Source of the DNA: Gracilimonas sp017641085
Lineage (GTDB): Bacteria > Bacteroidota > Rhodothermia > Balneolales > Balneolaceae
Direction: 5' to 3' (one strand)
NCBI RefSeq assembly: GCF_046115515.1
Contig: NZ_CP175953.1
DNA: 64,000 nt
A program made the translations under genes and the position numbers. Below the pieces are notes generated by a model. It worked only from the letters and a program-made list of their open reading frames with translations, was not told the DNA's origin and searched no databases. This document shows positions 1 to 8,410 of the stretch, one piece after another; the first letter of the stretch is position 1; each line of letters opens with the position of its first letter.

Positions 1-1108
1 TGATAATGGTTTGGGTGCTATCGCCACTAAAAGTTACGGTACTGGAATCGGCATTAAAATCGCTTCCTCCGGTAACTTCAAAATCGCCTGACAACTCAAG
101 GTTTCCGCTTCCCAGCGACATCGATCCCCCGCTTGTAACAGAGGCGTTACCGGCAACATTAATAGTTCCTGTGTCTACATAAAGATTACCGTTGCTGGAA
201 AAGTCAGCATTACCATTGATATTCACTGTAGCATCCTGCACGTAAAAATAGCCGGAGCTTTGAACTTGTACGTCATCGTTAATTTCTACGGTTCCCGACC
301 CTAAATAAGCATATCCGTTACTTTCAACATTAAGACTTGAGTTAAAAATGAGATTACCATCATTGAGATTCAGCACTCCGTTGCTCTTAACTTCAGTTGG
401 GCCTTCAAAATTGGCCATGCCGTCATCCCCATTAAAATCCCCGTTTATGGTAGTAGTGCCATCCACTGTCAGGGAAGCCGTAGCTAAATTAAAAACCGAG
501 TTATTTCCAACATTCAGATTGCCAGCCACATTGATGGTGCCTGAGCCGGCATCGAAACGTTTATCAGAGCTGTTTACCGTTAAGTTTCCGTTGAAATTAG
601 CCACACCATTACCGGCTGAAAAAGCAGGTTGCGATGTATTACCACCTGTTAGAGAAACATTAGCATTGGTAGAAAAACTACCGCTGGTCATCTCAACATA
701 TCGGTTTGCATTATACCCAAAGCTAAAGTTAGTTCCGGTGTGATTAACGGTTCCACCATCTATATGAAGTGAGCCGCCGGTTCCGTTTAGTTCCAGCCTG
801 TTGGTTATGGTGAGGTCACCACCACTGATAACTGTCAGATAGGTTATTCCAGAACCTGAGCCATACTTTCCTATTTCAAGCCTTTCTACAGTAGCAGAAG
901 TATTTAGGATGGGTTTATTTGTCTGATTAGAAATAATAACACGTGAACCTGAACCGGGAACTCCATTATCCCAGTTCGAGGCGTTGTTCCAGTCGCTGTT
1001 CACAGAACCTGTCCATGTAGTGGTTTGGGCAAATACATTAATGGCACCCATGCTGATGAACAGCATGCTAACTAATAGAATGAGTAAATATGCCCTGTCC
1101 TTATTCAA
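1..1108 (-). CDS. Secreted beta-rich repeat protein (left-truncated)
   Basis: An open frame runs leftward from 1108 off the window edge, so at least 369 codons are present and the C-terminus is missing. The only plausible start is TTG at 1108, six bases after AGGA. It gives a signal peptide (NKDR, then a hydrophobic run ending in INVFAQ, cleavage before TTTW). The mature part is rich in Gly, Asn, Ser and Thr and repeats short units such as SGTINVAGN and GSGNLELSGDF, each about 20-25 residues, as in secreted beta-helix or adhesin-like proteins. It is probably surface-exposed. Any C-terminal sorting domain would lie outside the window. The exact family is not recognised. Confidence 0.72.
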   Translation of the reverse strand, partial: MNKDRAYLLILLVSMLFISMGAINVFAQTTTWTGSVNSDWNNASNWDNGVPGSGSRVIISNQTNKPILNTSATVERLEIGKYGSGSGITYLTVISGGDLTITNRLELNGTGGSLHIDGGTVNHTGTNFSFGYNANRYVEMTSGSFSTNANVSLTGGNTSQPAFSAGNGVANFNGNLTVNSSDKRFDAGSGTINVAGNLNVGNNSVFNLATASLTVDGTTTINGDFNGDDGMANFEGPTEVKSNGVLNLNDGNLIFNSSLNVESNGYAYLGSGTVEINDDVQVQSSGYFYVQDATVNINGNADFSSNGNLYVDTGTINVAGNASVTSGGSMSLGSGNLELSGDFEVTGGSDFNADSSTVTFSGDSTQTII

Positions 1109-1268
1109 GCTGAATCCTAAAATACACTGAGATACTTTTATCGACAAAAAATAACCTTTTGTTAAGCATTCAAGCAGTTAATTATCGTTAATTAACAGAC
1201 TCTAATAATGATTATGCAGATGTAAATTAACTTTTCTTATTTTGAGAAAAATTGAATCAAATTTATCT

Positions 1269-1970
1269 ATGAAAGGAATTATTCTTGCAGGCGGAACCGG
1301 ATCACGGTTATTCCCTCTAACAAAGGTTACGAATAAACATTTACTTCCGATTGGTGACAAACCGATGATTTATCACCCTATTGAGAAACTTACAGGGGTT
1401 GGGATTGAAGAAATCCTGATAGTTACGGGTACTGAACATATGGGAGATGTGGTAAATTTACTCGGCTCCGGGAAAGATTTTGGATGCCGGTTTACCTACA
1501 AAGTGCAGGATGAGGCCGGAGGGATTGCACAAGCTCTGGGTCTGGCAGAGAATTTTGCCGGGGACGAACCGGTGGTGGTCATTCTGGGAGACAATATTTT
1601 CGAAAGGTCACTCCAAAAGGCTGTTGATAACTATGATGGCACCGGCGCACAGATTCTCATTAAGGAAGTACCTGATCCCAAACGGTACGGGGTGGCTGAG
1701 TTAGATGGAGATGAAGTTCGATCTATTGAAGAAAAGCCGGAGAAGCCAAAATCAACCTATGCCGTAACCGGTGTGTATTTCTATGATTCCAAAGTGTTTG
1801 ATTGCATAAAAAACTTGAAGCCATCGGGTCGGGGAGAACTGGAAATTACAGATGTAAACAATTTCTACATTCAGAAAGGCGAGATGAAAAGTTCGGTAAT
1901 GGAAGGGTGGTGGACCGATGCCGGTACCCCAGAGTCGTACCGGATTGCTAATGAATTGGTACGAGGATAA
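1269..1970 (+). CDS. rmlA: Glucose-1-phosphate thymidylyltransferase (short RmlA)
   Basis: Makes dTDP-glucose from dTTP and glucose-1-phosphate, the first step of dTDP-rhamnose synthesis. The N-terminus MKGIILAGGTGSRLFPLT is the nucleotide-binding signature, followed by KHLLPIGDKPMIYHP, LGDNIFE, and a C-terminal WWTDAGTPESY. At 233 residues it is shorter than the roughly 290-residue RmlA of enteric bacteria, like short homologues lacking the C-terminal extension. ATG at 1269 is preferred over an in-frame TTG at 1242 because the family begins at MKGIILAGG. It is followed after 2 bp by rmlD, giving the operon order A-D-C-B. Confidence 0.93.
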   Translation: MKGIILAGGTGSRLFPLTKVTNKHLLPIGDKPMIYHPIEKLTGVGIEEILIVTGTEHMGDVVNLLGSGKDFGCRFTYKVQDEAGGIAQALGLAENFAGDEPVVVILGDNIFERSLQKAVDNYDGTGAQILIKEVPDPKRYGVAELDGDEVRSIEEKPEKPKSTYAVTGVYFYDSKVFDCIKNLKPSGRGELEITDVNNFYIQKGEMKSSVMEGWWTDAGTPESYRIANELVRG

Positions 1971-1972
1971 TC

Positions 1973-2836
1973 ATGCGGATTTTAATTACGGGTGGAAGTG
2001 GTCAGCTTGGACAGGAATGGGTGGGGTACCTGAACCGAAAAGAAGTTGAATTCATCTCTCTGCCTTCCGCTGATCTGGATATCACCGATTTTGAAGACAC
2101 TAACCGTGTGCTAAGCAATCTTCGCCCTGATTTGATCATAAACTGTGCAGCTTACACCAAGGTAGATCAGGCTGAGGATGAGCCTGAAATTGCCCATCAG
2201 GTAAATGGGCAGGCGGTTGCAAACCTGGCTCAGTATTGTGCCAAAAAGAATATTAAGCTGGTACATTTCTCCACCGATTATGTGTTTCCGGGAACCAAAG
2301 ATGACATGGAGAAGCTGCCTGATGGGTATCCGGAAGATCACCCCACTAACCCGGTTAATACATACGGCGAGTCGAAGCTGGAAGGAGAGAAAGCCATTCT
2401 GGAGAGCGGATGCGGTTTTTTACTCATTAGAGTTTCATGGATGTGCGGCAAATATGGCAGCAACTTTGTGAAAACGATGCTTCAACTTGCGGAAAGCCGG
2501 GATGAACTGAAGGTGGTAAATGACCAGTTTGGCTGCCCAAGCTTCACAAAAAATGTAGTGGAGAACAGCTGGGAGCTAATCGATCAAGGAAAAGAAGGTG
2601 TTTTCCACCTCACATCTAATGGGAAAATAACATGGTACGATTTTGCTTCTGAAATTTTTAAACAAGCCGGAGTAAGTATCAAACTAAATCCGGTTGATAG
2701 TTCCGAATTCCCGACCAAGGCAAAACGTCCGGCATTTTCCCTGTTAAGTACAGAAAAAATTGCTAACATCTCGGGCGTTACCCTTGTTGAATGGGAAGAA
2801 GGATTAAAAACAATGTTGGCCGAACTTAAAGTATGA
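1973..2836 (+). CDS. rmlD: dTDP-4-dehydrorhamnose reductase
   Basis: Catalyses the last, NAD(P)H-dependent step to dTDP-L-rhamnose. The 287-residue protein starts with the Rossmann motif GGSGQLGQEW, has NCAAYTKVDQAEDE and FSTDYVFPG typical of RmlD, and the SDR catalytic pair in YGESKLEGE (Tyr-x3-Lys). It ends with a PAFSLLST-type substrate-binding segment. It overlaps rmlC by 4 bp (ATGA), so the two are probably translationally coupled. Confidence 0.95.
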   Translation: MRILITGGSGQLGQEWVGYLNRKEVEFISLPSADLDITDFEDTNRVLSNLRPDLIINCAAYTKVDQAEDEPEIAHQVNGQAVANLAQYCAKKNIKLVHFSTDYVFPGTKDDMEKLPDGYPEDHPTNPVNTYGESKLEGEKAILESGCGFLLIRVSWMCGKYGSNFVKTMLQLAESRDELKVVNDQFGCPSFTKNVVENSWELIDQGKEGVFHLTSNGKITWYDFASEIFKQAGVSIKLNPVDSSEFPTKAKRPAFSLLSTEKIANISGVTLVEWEEGLKTMLAELKV

Positions 2837-3378
2837 AGATTACAGAAACACGCATTCCTGCTGTAAAGATTATTGAGCCCCGGGTTTTTGAAGATGATCG
2901 TGGATATTTTTTTGAAGCTTTTCGAAAATCAGAGTTAAAGAAGACCGGCATTGACGTAGATTTTGTACAGGATAACGTTTCAAAATCCTATAAAAACACC
3001 GTTCGTGGCTTGCACTATCAAATCCAAAATCCGCAAGATAAACTGGTGCAGTGCCTGAAGGGCTCTATTCTGGATGTGGCTGTAGATCTTCGTCAGGACT
3101 CACCCTCGTTTGGAAATTACGTTGCGTTCAAACTCAGCGATGTAAGTAAACGAATGCTGTTTATACCGAAAGGATTTGCCCATGGTTTTTCAGTGCTTTC
3201 CGACGAAGTTATTGTAGCTTACAAGTGTTCCGACTATTACAACGCAGAGGGAGAACGTGGTGTCCGGTGGGACGATCCACTTATTCGGATTCATTGGGAT
3301 GTAGCTCGTCCGATACTTTCCGAAAAAGACCGTAAACTGCCTCTGTTTTCATCACTCAAAGAAGAAGACCTATTCTGA
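2833..3378 (+). CDS. rmlC: dTDP-4-dehydrorhamnose 3,5-epimerase
   Basis: Cupin-fold epimerase acting between RmlB and RmlD. At 181 residues it has normal length. Visible signatures are EDDRGYFFEAFR, VRGLHYQIQNPQDKLVQC with the catalytic-base histidine in LHYQ, the strand GSILDVAVDLR, and FAHGFSVLSD. It overlaps rmlD by 4 bp at its start and is separated from rmlB by 1 bp. Confidence 0.95.
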   Translation: MKITETRIPAVKIIEPRVFEDDRGYFFEAFRKSELKKTGIDVDFVQDNVSKSYKNTVRGLHYQIQNPQDKLVQCLKGSILDVAVDLRQDSPSFGNYVAFKLSDVSKRMLFIPKGFAHGFSVLSDEVIVAYKCSDYYNAEGERGVRWDDPLIRIHWDVARPILSEKDRKLPLFSSLKEEDLF

Positions 3379-3379
3379 T

Positions 3380-4387
3380 ATGCGCATAATTGTAACGGGA
3401 GGGGCCGGTTTTATCGGTTCCAACCTGATATTACGAATTACCGAAGCTCACCCTGACTGGGAAATTTTTAACCTGGATAAGCTGACCTACGCATCCGATC
3501 AGTCTTACCTGAAATCACTCAAAGATTCGGGAAGATACTACTTTAAGAAAGTGGATCTGGTAAACCGGAATGAAGTGCACGATGTGGTTCAGACTTTTAA
3601 GCCACAGGGTGTTTTTCACCTGGCGGCCGAGTCTCATGTAGACAACTCCATTCAGGGTCCCGAGCCGTTTATTCAGTCCAATATTGTAGGAACCTTCAAT
3701 ATACTGGAAGAATGCCGGCTGCTTTGGAAAGATGATGAAGAAGAGTGGAAGAAAAACCGTTTTCTGCATGTTTCTACCGACGAAGTGTATGGGGAACTGG
3801 AGGATGAGGACGGCTTCTTTACCGAAGAAACACCGTATGCTCCCAATTCACCGTACTCGGCTTCCAAAGCCGGAAGCGATATGATTGTTCGTGCCTATTA
3901 TCATACCTACGGAATGAATGTGGTGACCACGAACTGTTCGAATAACTACGGCCCCCATCAGCATGATGAAAAGCTGATCCCTGTAGTGATCCGAAGTGCC
4001 CTCAACCATGAGAACATACCGGTGTATGGAAAAGGGGAGAATGTACGCGACTGGCTGTTTGTGCATAATCACTGCGATGCTCTGGATGTAGCTTTCAACA
4101 AAGGAAAAGCCGGAGAGACATATACGATTGGTGGCAACAATGAATGGAAGAATATTGATTTGGTTCGCAAGATTTGTGACATCCTGAATGAAGAGGTTGC
4201 AAACGGGCCGGATGGAGATTATAAAAACCTGATCACCTTTGTAACCGACCGCTTGGGGCATGACTTCCGCTACGCCATTGATGCTTCAAAAATCAAAAAC
4301 GAATTGGGCTGGGAGCCATCCCAGGATTTTGACGGAATGCTCCGCCAAACAATTTTGTGGTATGTAGACAAGTATAATTCAAAGTGA
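3380..4387 (+). CDS. rmlB: dTDP-glucose 4,6-dehydratase
   Basis: NAD-dependent extended SDR that converts dTDP-glucose to dTDP-4-keto-6-deoxyglucose. The 335-residue protein has N-terminal GGAGFIGSN, the substrate-binding HVDNSIQGPEPFIQSN, the active-site STDEVYGEL, and YSASKAGSD with the Tyr-x3-Lys pair. The C-terminal RLGHDFRYAIDASKI is also standard. It is the last gene of the rmlADCB operon and is followed by a strong AT-rich hairpin. Confidence 0.96.
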   Translation: MRIIVTGGAGFIGSNLILRITEAHPDWEIFNLDKLTYASDQSYLKSLKDSGRYYFKKVDLVNRNEVHDVVQTFKPQGVFHLAAESHVDNSIQGPEPFIQSNIVGTFNILEECRLLWKDDEEEWKKNRFLHVSTDEVYGELEDEDGFFTEETPYAPNSPYSASKAGSDMIVRAYYHTYGMNVVTTNCSNNYGPHQHDEKLIPVVIRSALNHENIPVYGKGENVRDWLFVHNHCDALDVAFNKGKAGETYTIGGNNEWKNIDLVRKICDILNEEVANGPDGDYKNLITFVTDRLGHDFRYAIDASKIKNELGWEPSQDFDGMLRQTILWYVDKYNSK

Positions 4388-4389
4388 AT

Positions 4390-4440
4390 AATTAAAAATT
4401 TAAAATTGGTACGGATGAGTACAATTTTAAATTTTTAATT
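4390..4440. repeat. AT-rich perfect inverted repeat after rmlB
   Basis: An 18-bp perfect stem (4390-4407 pairs with 4423-4440; arm AATTAAAAATTTAAAATT) encloses a loop around GTACGGATGAG, with one extra G-C pair at 4408/4422. It lies between rmlB and the EVE gene. It may act as a weak terminator or mRNA 3' stabiliser, but it has no GC-rich stem, so that role is inference. Confidence 0.6.
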
Positions 4441-4468
4441 TCTAATTCTTAATTCTAAAGCGAATACA

Positions 4469-4942
4469 ATGAGCGATAGAAACTATTGGTTAATGAAATC
4501 AGAACCGGATGATTACAGCATTGATGACCTGAAAAAAGATGGGGAAACCGAATGGACCGGGGTCAGAAATTATGCAGCCCGGAATTATATGCGTGATGAT
4601 ATGAAGAAAGGAGATGGCGTGCTCTTTTATCACTCCAATATTTCAACGCCGGTAATAGTGGGAACAATGGAAGTGTCGAAAGAATCGCATCCGGATCCCC
4701 TTCAATTCGATCCCAATTCAAAATACTTCGATGAAAAGAGTACGGAAAGTGAACCCCGCTGGCAGTTGGTGGATGTTAAGTTTGTTCAAAAATTTGACAA
4801 GGAAGTAACCCGTGATCAATTGAAAGAAGATCCCGTATTGCAAGACATGGAATTATTCCGCTTGGCGCGCCACTCAATTACTCCTGTCAGGGAAGAAGAA
4901 TGGAAAAGACTGCACGAACTGGCAGAAGCTGAAGCCAGGTAA
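4469..4942 (+). CDS. EVE domain protein
   Basis: A 157-residue protein that is essentially one EVE domain, the PUA-like fold thought to read modified bases. The start YWLMKSEPDDYSIDDL, the WTGVRNYAARNYMRDDMKKGD block and the FYHSN motif are typical of the bacterial thymocyte-nuclear-protein-1-like family. The substrate is unknown. It stands alone between the rml operon and a divergent small-gene pair, and ends just before a bidirectional terminator hairpin. Confidence 0.9.
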   Translation: MSDRNYWLMKSEPDDYSIDDLKKDGETEWTGVRNYAARNYMRDDMKKGDGVLFYHSNISTPVIVGTMEVSKESHPDPLQFDPNSKYFDEKSTESEPRWQLVDVKFVQKFDKEVTRDQLKEDPVLQDMELFRLARHSITPVREEEWKRLHELAEAEAR

Positions 4943-4961
4943 AGCTTCCAGGTCATTTTAA

Positions 4962-4992
4962 AATGCTGAGATTATTTTTTAATCTCAGCATT
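4962..4992. terminator. Bidirectional terminator hairpin
   Basis: Perfect 12-bp stem AATGCTGAGATT / AATCTCAGCATT with a T-rich loop. The T run follows the left arm on + and an A/T-rich stretch follows on -. It lies at the convergence of the EVE gene (+) and a small - strand gene whose stop codon is inside the stem. Confidence 0.65.
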
Positions 4993-5124
4993 ACTTTCTT
5001 CAGGAAATGAATTTGTTTTACGCTCATCTTCAAGTTCCCTCATTTCCTTAATTGTTAAACCGTAGCCAATCAAAAATAATACGGTCGTAAAAATTCCGCA
5101 AAATAGTATGACTGTATTACTCAT
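4972..5124 (-). CDS. Small single-pass membrane protein (50 aa)
   Basis: A short gene encoding 50 residues. It starts ATG at 5124 with an AGGAGT ribosome site 6 bases upstream. Residues about 4-24 (VILFCGIFTTVLFLIGYGL) form one hydrophobic helix, followed by a charged tail rich in Glu and Lys that ends EIKK. Its start overlaps the stop of the upstream small gene (5117-5290) by 8 bp, so they look like a translationally coupled pair transcribed away from the rhodopsin gene. No family recognised. Confidence 0.62.
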   Translation of the reverse strand: MSNTVILFCGIFTTVLFLIGYGLTIKEMRELEDERKTNSFPEESNAEIKK

Positions 5125-5290
5125 TGGGACTCCTGTATATATTCTTGATATAAATTCCGAAGCCTAAAAGAGAGGGAACCCATATTCCTACAAATATTCC
5201 TGCTTCAGGGTTAGTGGTAAACCATAAATAAATGGATAACAGCATCGATAAAAAAGCTGAACCCAGGATAAAAACATCAGATAGTTTCAT
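5117..5290 (-). CDS. Small two-helix membrane protein (57 aa)
   Basis: Encodes 57 residues beginning MKLSDVFILGS. Two hydrophobic segments (about residues 6-24 and 31-48) flank a short TNPEAG turn. The ribosome site is weak. The end of the gene contains the ribosome site of the next gene (AGGAGT) and overlaps its ATG, supporting a real two-gene unit. It is divergent from the sodium-pump rhodopsin, with about 210 bp between the starts, so the two could share a regulatory region. Function unknown. Confidence 0.58.
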   Translation of the reverse strand: MKLSDVFILGSAFLSMLLSIYLWFTTNPEAGIFVGIWVPSLLGFGIYIKNIYRSPNE

Positions 5291-5359
5291 AACGGATATT
5301 AGTTAACGTTCATCCTACAAATGCATATGCTTTTTCAATCATTCCGTATGAGATTTTGG

Positions 5360-5500
5360 AACTTTCAAATAAAACTGAAAGTTGTGTAGATAACTATTTA
5401 TCAAATGAGATGTGCTTGAGCTGCAGATTAAGATTACCCATATGGGATGATCATCATGGTTTGTGGCTTGGCTTCAACTAAACCACAACCTAATTAACCA
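5360..5500. promoter_or_regulatory. Palindrome-rich region upstream of the rhodopsin gene
   Basis: This intergenic stretch holds several symmetric elements: the inverted repeat AACTTTCA-N8-TGAAAGTT (5360-5383), the palindromes CCCATATGGG (5437-5446) and GATGATCATC (5446-5455), and an imperfect GGTTTGTGG...CCACAACC just before the start codon. Such clustering suggests binding sites for dimeric regulators of the rhodopsin gene and perhaps of the divergent small genes. No specific regulator can be named. Confidence 0.4.
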
Positions 5501-5503
5501 ACC

Positions 5504-6379
5504 ATGAATGATTTAATAAGCGTATTAGGTAATTCTACCTTCGAAAATTACGTAGCCCTTGAGACCGGGTATTCAGAGATGGCTTATCAGATGTCGGCCC
5601 ATGTTTTAACTCTGGGTTATGCCGTGATGCTGGCCGGTCTTCTATATTTTGTCCTTACTTTGAAGACGGTAAAAGCAAAATTCCGTATTTCATCGGTACT
5701 TTCCGTTGTAGTGATGGTTTCTGCTTTTTTACTGCTTTATGTTCAACAACAAAACTGGACCACCGCACTGGTATATAATGCTGACACAGCGCGATATGTA
5801 TTGGCCCCCGGTGCCGACCTTTTTAATAACGGTTATCGTTATTTGAACTGGCTGATTGATGTGCCAATGCTTCTGTTCCAGATTCTGTTTGTAGTTACTT
5901 TGACAACAAGCAGTTTCAGTTCCATTCGAAATGGCTTCTGGTTTTCCGGAGCCGGTATGATTATTACCGGTTATATAGGGCAGTACTATGAAGTATCCAA
6001 TCCTGTATTGTTTTTCATTTGGGGATTCATTTCTACCATCTTCTTTATCCATATTCTGTACCTGATGAATAAGGTCATTAAAGAAGGACAGGAAGGAATA
6101 CCTGAAAAAGCGAAAGGATATTTAGGTGCAATCTGGAAGCTGTTCCTGTTCTCCTGGTTCCTGTACCCCGGCGCGTACCTTATGCCATATCTGTTCAGCC
6201 TTGGGCTGGAGCCGGCACTAAGTGAAACGGCGGTGGTTGCACGTCATATTACGTATACCGTCGCTGATATAAGTTCTAAAGTGATCTATGGAATCCTGCT
6301 TACTTTAGTGGCCCAGGAGATGAGTAAAGCAGAAGGATATGATTATGACACCTTCGACAATGAACTGAATACTCAGTAA
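5504..6379 (+). CDS. Light-driven sodium-pump rhodopsin (NDQ type)
   Basis: A 291-residue, seven-helix retinal protein. Helix C reads RYLNWLIDVPMLLFQ, giving the NDQ triad N115, D119, Q126 that defines KR2-type outward Na+ pumps, instead of the DTE/DTD of proton pumps. Arg112 precedes it. Helix G has D255 and the retinal Schiff-base lysine K259 in ADISSKVIYG. The N-terminal extension (MNDLISVLGNSTFENYVALE) is also typical of this group. The predicted role is light-driven Na+ export (H+ at low Na+) in the inner membrane. It is convergent with blh, which makes the retinal, and followed by a strong terminator. Confidence 0.96.
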   Translation: MNDLISVLGNSTFENYVALETGYSEMAYQMSAHVLTLGYAVMLAGLLYFVLTLKTVKAKFRISSVLSVVVMVSAFLLLYVQQQNWTTALVYNADTARYVLAPGADLFNNGYRYLNWLIDVPMLLFQILFVVTLTTSSFSSIRNGFWFSGAGMIITGYIGQYYEVSNPVLFFIWGFISTIFFIHILYLMNKVIKEGQEGIPEKAKGYLGAIWKLFLFSWFLYPGAYLMPYLFSLGLEPALSETAVVARHITYTVADISSKVIYGILLTLVAQEMSKAEGYDYDTFDNELNTQ

Positions 6380-6408
6380 TCAAATTCATTAACTTTTGAT
6401 GCATTACA

Positions 6409-6435
6409 AACCCGGCTGAATACGCCGGGTTTTTT
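6409..6435 (+). terminator. Rho-independent terminator of the rhodopsin gene
   Basis: GC-rich 8-bp stem AACCCGGC / GCCGGGTT (6409-6416, 6424-6431) followed by a run of T. It overlaps the last codons of the convergent blh gene, so transcripts from both strands read into the same short stretch. Confidence 0.8.
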
Positions 6436-7366
6436 ATTGTCTGAACTTTCTATACATCGTTTCTACAATAAATATATGAGGAAGGGTGAGCACGCTAATC
6501 AGAATAAAGAGTAAGCCGACAAGGAGATCTTCATTCCCAAAGGCCTGCATGACAAAATATAGTGCAGCCAAGGCTGCATAGGATATAAAACTGAGAAGCA
6601 GAGTTTTTCTGTAAAACCAGTTCATGGAAACATCCAAATTACGGCTGTTCAGATAGCTGAGCATGGTTTTGATATGGTTGAAGGAGTGCCAGCCTCCGAA
6701 ATAGATGGAGAACGCAAAAATAGGGTCAGCGATAGCAAATAGAGCCGGTACAATTAGTGCATCAAGTAAATAGATTGCGGGCAGTTCATTTCTCTGTAAA
6801 AAGCTGAGTACAAATAAATATCCTATAGGGTAGATGGAAGCAAAAGTAAGTGTAAGAACGGGAATTTCAACATAACCGGAAATAAGACTTAAGCTCGAGA
6901 AGCCGGTAATGACTTCAACCACTTCTGAGATATAAACCGGGTCGCTTCCATACAAAATGAGACCTACGATCGTCAAACCACGTGAATACAAAAGGATATT
7001 CTTGGGTAGAGAAGGCAACTGAAATCGTTCAGCATCGGCCTGACCAAAATGGTAAAGCGTGATCAACAAGAAGATCAGAAAGCTGAAAAGAGGGAACCAA
7101 ATCCAAAGCATAGCATAAGCAGCCATCAATGCTGTATAGTATCCATAAAACCAGATCCTTTTTTCTGTTTTATTCTTTTCCGGAAAAGAATGGTAGGCTA
7201 TGATATGATCCAGTGAGCCGTGGGGCATGCCTACAAGAATGATTACAATGCCAAGCACCCAAAAGCGGATGGCCTCGGTAAACTCCGGGAAAAGCAGATC
7301 GGTAATAAGAGCTGCAAACCCAAGGGTAACCTGATGAATAGTTTCTTGATTGTACGTTTTACCCAA
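6434..7366 (-). CDS. blh: Beta-carotene 15,15'-dioxygenase, Brp/Blh family
   Basis: Membrane enzyme that cleaves beta-carotene into two retinals, supplying the chromophore of the neighbouring rhodopsin. The 310-residue protein is strongly hydrophobic with about 7-8 helices. The family's metal-binding histidines are visible in GMPHGSLDH, TLYHFGQADAE and GGWHSFNH. No ATG lies near the N-terminus; TTG at 7366 is the first usable start after an in-frame stop, but the ribosome site is weak. Carotenoid synthesis genes are not in the window. It is tail-to-tail with the rhodopsin gene. Confidence 0.92.
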   Translation of the reverse strand: MGKTYNQETIHQVTLGFAALITDLLFPEFTEAIRFWVLGIVIILVGMPHGSLDHIIAYHSFPEKNKTEKRIWFYGYYTALMAAYAMLWIWFPLFSFLIFLLITLYHFGQADAERFQLPSLPKNILLYSRGLTIVGLILYGSDPVYISEVVEVITGFSSLSLISGYVEIPVLTLTFASIYPIGYLFVLSFLQRNELPAIYLLDALIVPALFAIADPIFAFSIYFGGWHSFNHIKTMLSYLNSRNLDVSMNWFYRKTLLLSFISYAALAALYFVMQAFGNEDLLVGLLFILISVLTLPHIFIVETMYRKFRQ

Positions 7367-7467
7367 TAGAAAAATGCGTAATTATATATAGGTTACAGAA
7401 AACTTTATCTGCTTTTTAACAGTTCCTTTCAGAACAACAATTATGAAAGAATCAAATTTCCAGACAA

Positions 7468-8274
7468 TTGAAGTATAAAAAGTCTCTCATTTCTGTATCT
7501 GCTGTATTGCTGCTTAGCTATATAGGTATCTGCGGCTATTTCTACCTCATCCAAAACACCATCATTTTCAGGCCTTCCCAATCTGATATCAGCGACACCT
7601 ATTCGTATAATTTCCCCTTCGAGGAGCGCTGGTTTGAGCCGGAAGAAGGGGTTCGGATTCATGCCATTCATGCTTTTACCGATTCATCACGCGGATTGGT
7701 GATTTACCATCACGGAAACCGTGGAAACAACAGAACCAACCCGGCAAAGTTTGAGCTTTTTCTGAATGCCGGCTACGATGTACTGTACCCGGATTACCGC
7801 GAATATGGAAAAAGCTCCGGAGAGCTCTGGAATGAAGAAGACCTGGTGGGGGATATGGCTTACGTTTTTGACCAGATGGAGCAGGAGTATAACGAGGAAA
7901 ACATCATTGTTATGGGCTACTCACTGGGAGCGGGAGTAGCAGCACAAGTGGCTGCTGCTAACGACCCCAAGATGCTGATTATGTGGACGCCCTTTTACAG
8001 CATGATTGATATGAAGGATGCTCAATTCGCCTTTCTGCCCGACTTTCTGGTACGATTTCCACTACGAACCGATTTGGCCTTGCAAAAAATTGAAGAGCCG
8101 GTCTACATCTTTTATGCGGGGGAGGATCAGGTTTTACCTTTAGAAAGGTCTCTCAGGCTTACTGAACATCTAAAAGAAAGAGATAAATATTTTGTGTTGG
8201 AAAACCAGGGGCACGGATGGATTTATCGGAATCAGGAACTGCTACGGGTGATGGAGGAGATACTGAATCGGTAG
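7468..8274 (+). CDS. Membrane-anchored alpha/beta hydrolase
   Basis: A 268-residue serine hydrolase of the YfhR/BEM46-like type. An N-terminal hydrophobic anchor (about residues 6-28) is followed by YHHGNRGNN (oxyanion region, residues about 80-88), YPDYREYGKS, the nucleophile elbow MGYSLGAG (Ser152), an acidic residue in YAGEDQVLP and the histidine in NQGHGWIY. The start is TTG at 7468; an ATG at 7443 is out of frame. Substrate unknown. It is divergent from blh with about 100 bp between. Confidence 0.82.
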   Translation: MKYKKSLISVSAVLLLSYIGICGYFYLIQNTIIFRPSQSDISDTYSYNFPFEERWFEPEEGVRIHAIHAFTDSSRGLVIYHHGNRGNNRTNPAKFELFLNAGYDVLYPDYREYGKSSGELWNEEDLVGDMAYVFDQMEQEYNEENIIVMGYSLGAGVAAQVAAANDPKMLIMWTPFYSMIDMKDAQFAFLPDFLVRFPLRTDLALQKIEEPVYIFYAGEDQVLPLERSLRLTEHLKERDKYFVLENQGHGWIYRNQELLRVMEEILNR

Positions 8275-8310
8275 TAACCTGAATTCGGGGAGCAATGAGA
8301 ATGGCGCGGG

Positions 8311-8355
8311 ATTGAATATTGAACATTCAATAAAGAACATTTAATATTGAATTTT
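8311..8355. repeat. AT-rich imperfect inverted repeat
   Basis: Between the convergent hydrolase and CNNM genes, an imperfect palindrome is built from ATTGAATATTGAACATT and ATTTAATATTGAAT, followed by a short T run. It may end one or both transcripts; no stronger role is visible. Confidence 0.35.
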
Positions 8356-8410
8356 TGGTCTGGTACTATGTCCGAAAAGACATTGGGGCAGGTAAGCTAA
8401 TGTTGCAGGG

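Noticed and set aside
348..743. 131-codon frame on +
   Set aside because: Antisense shadow of the secreted repeat protein, whose signal peptide and repeats support the - strand.
5504..6379. Proton-pumping proteorhodopsin
   Set aside because: Helix C has N-D-Q instead of D-T-E/D; the match is to the sodium-pump group.
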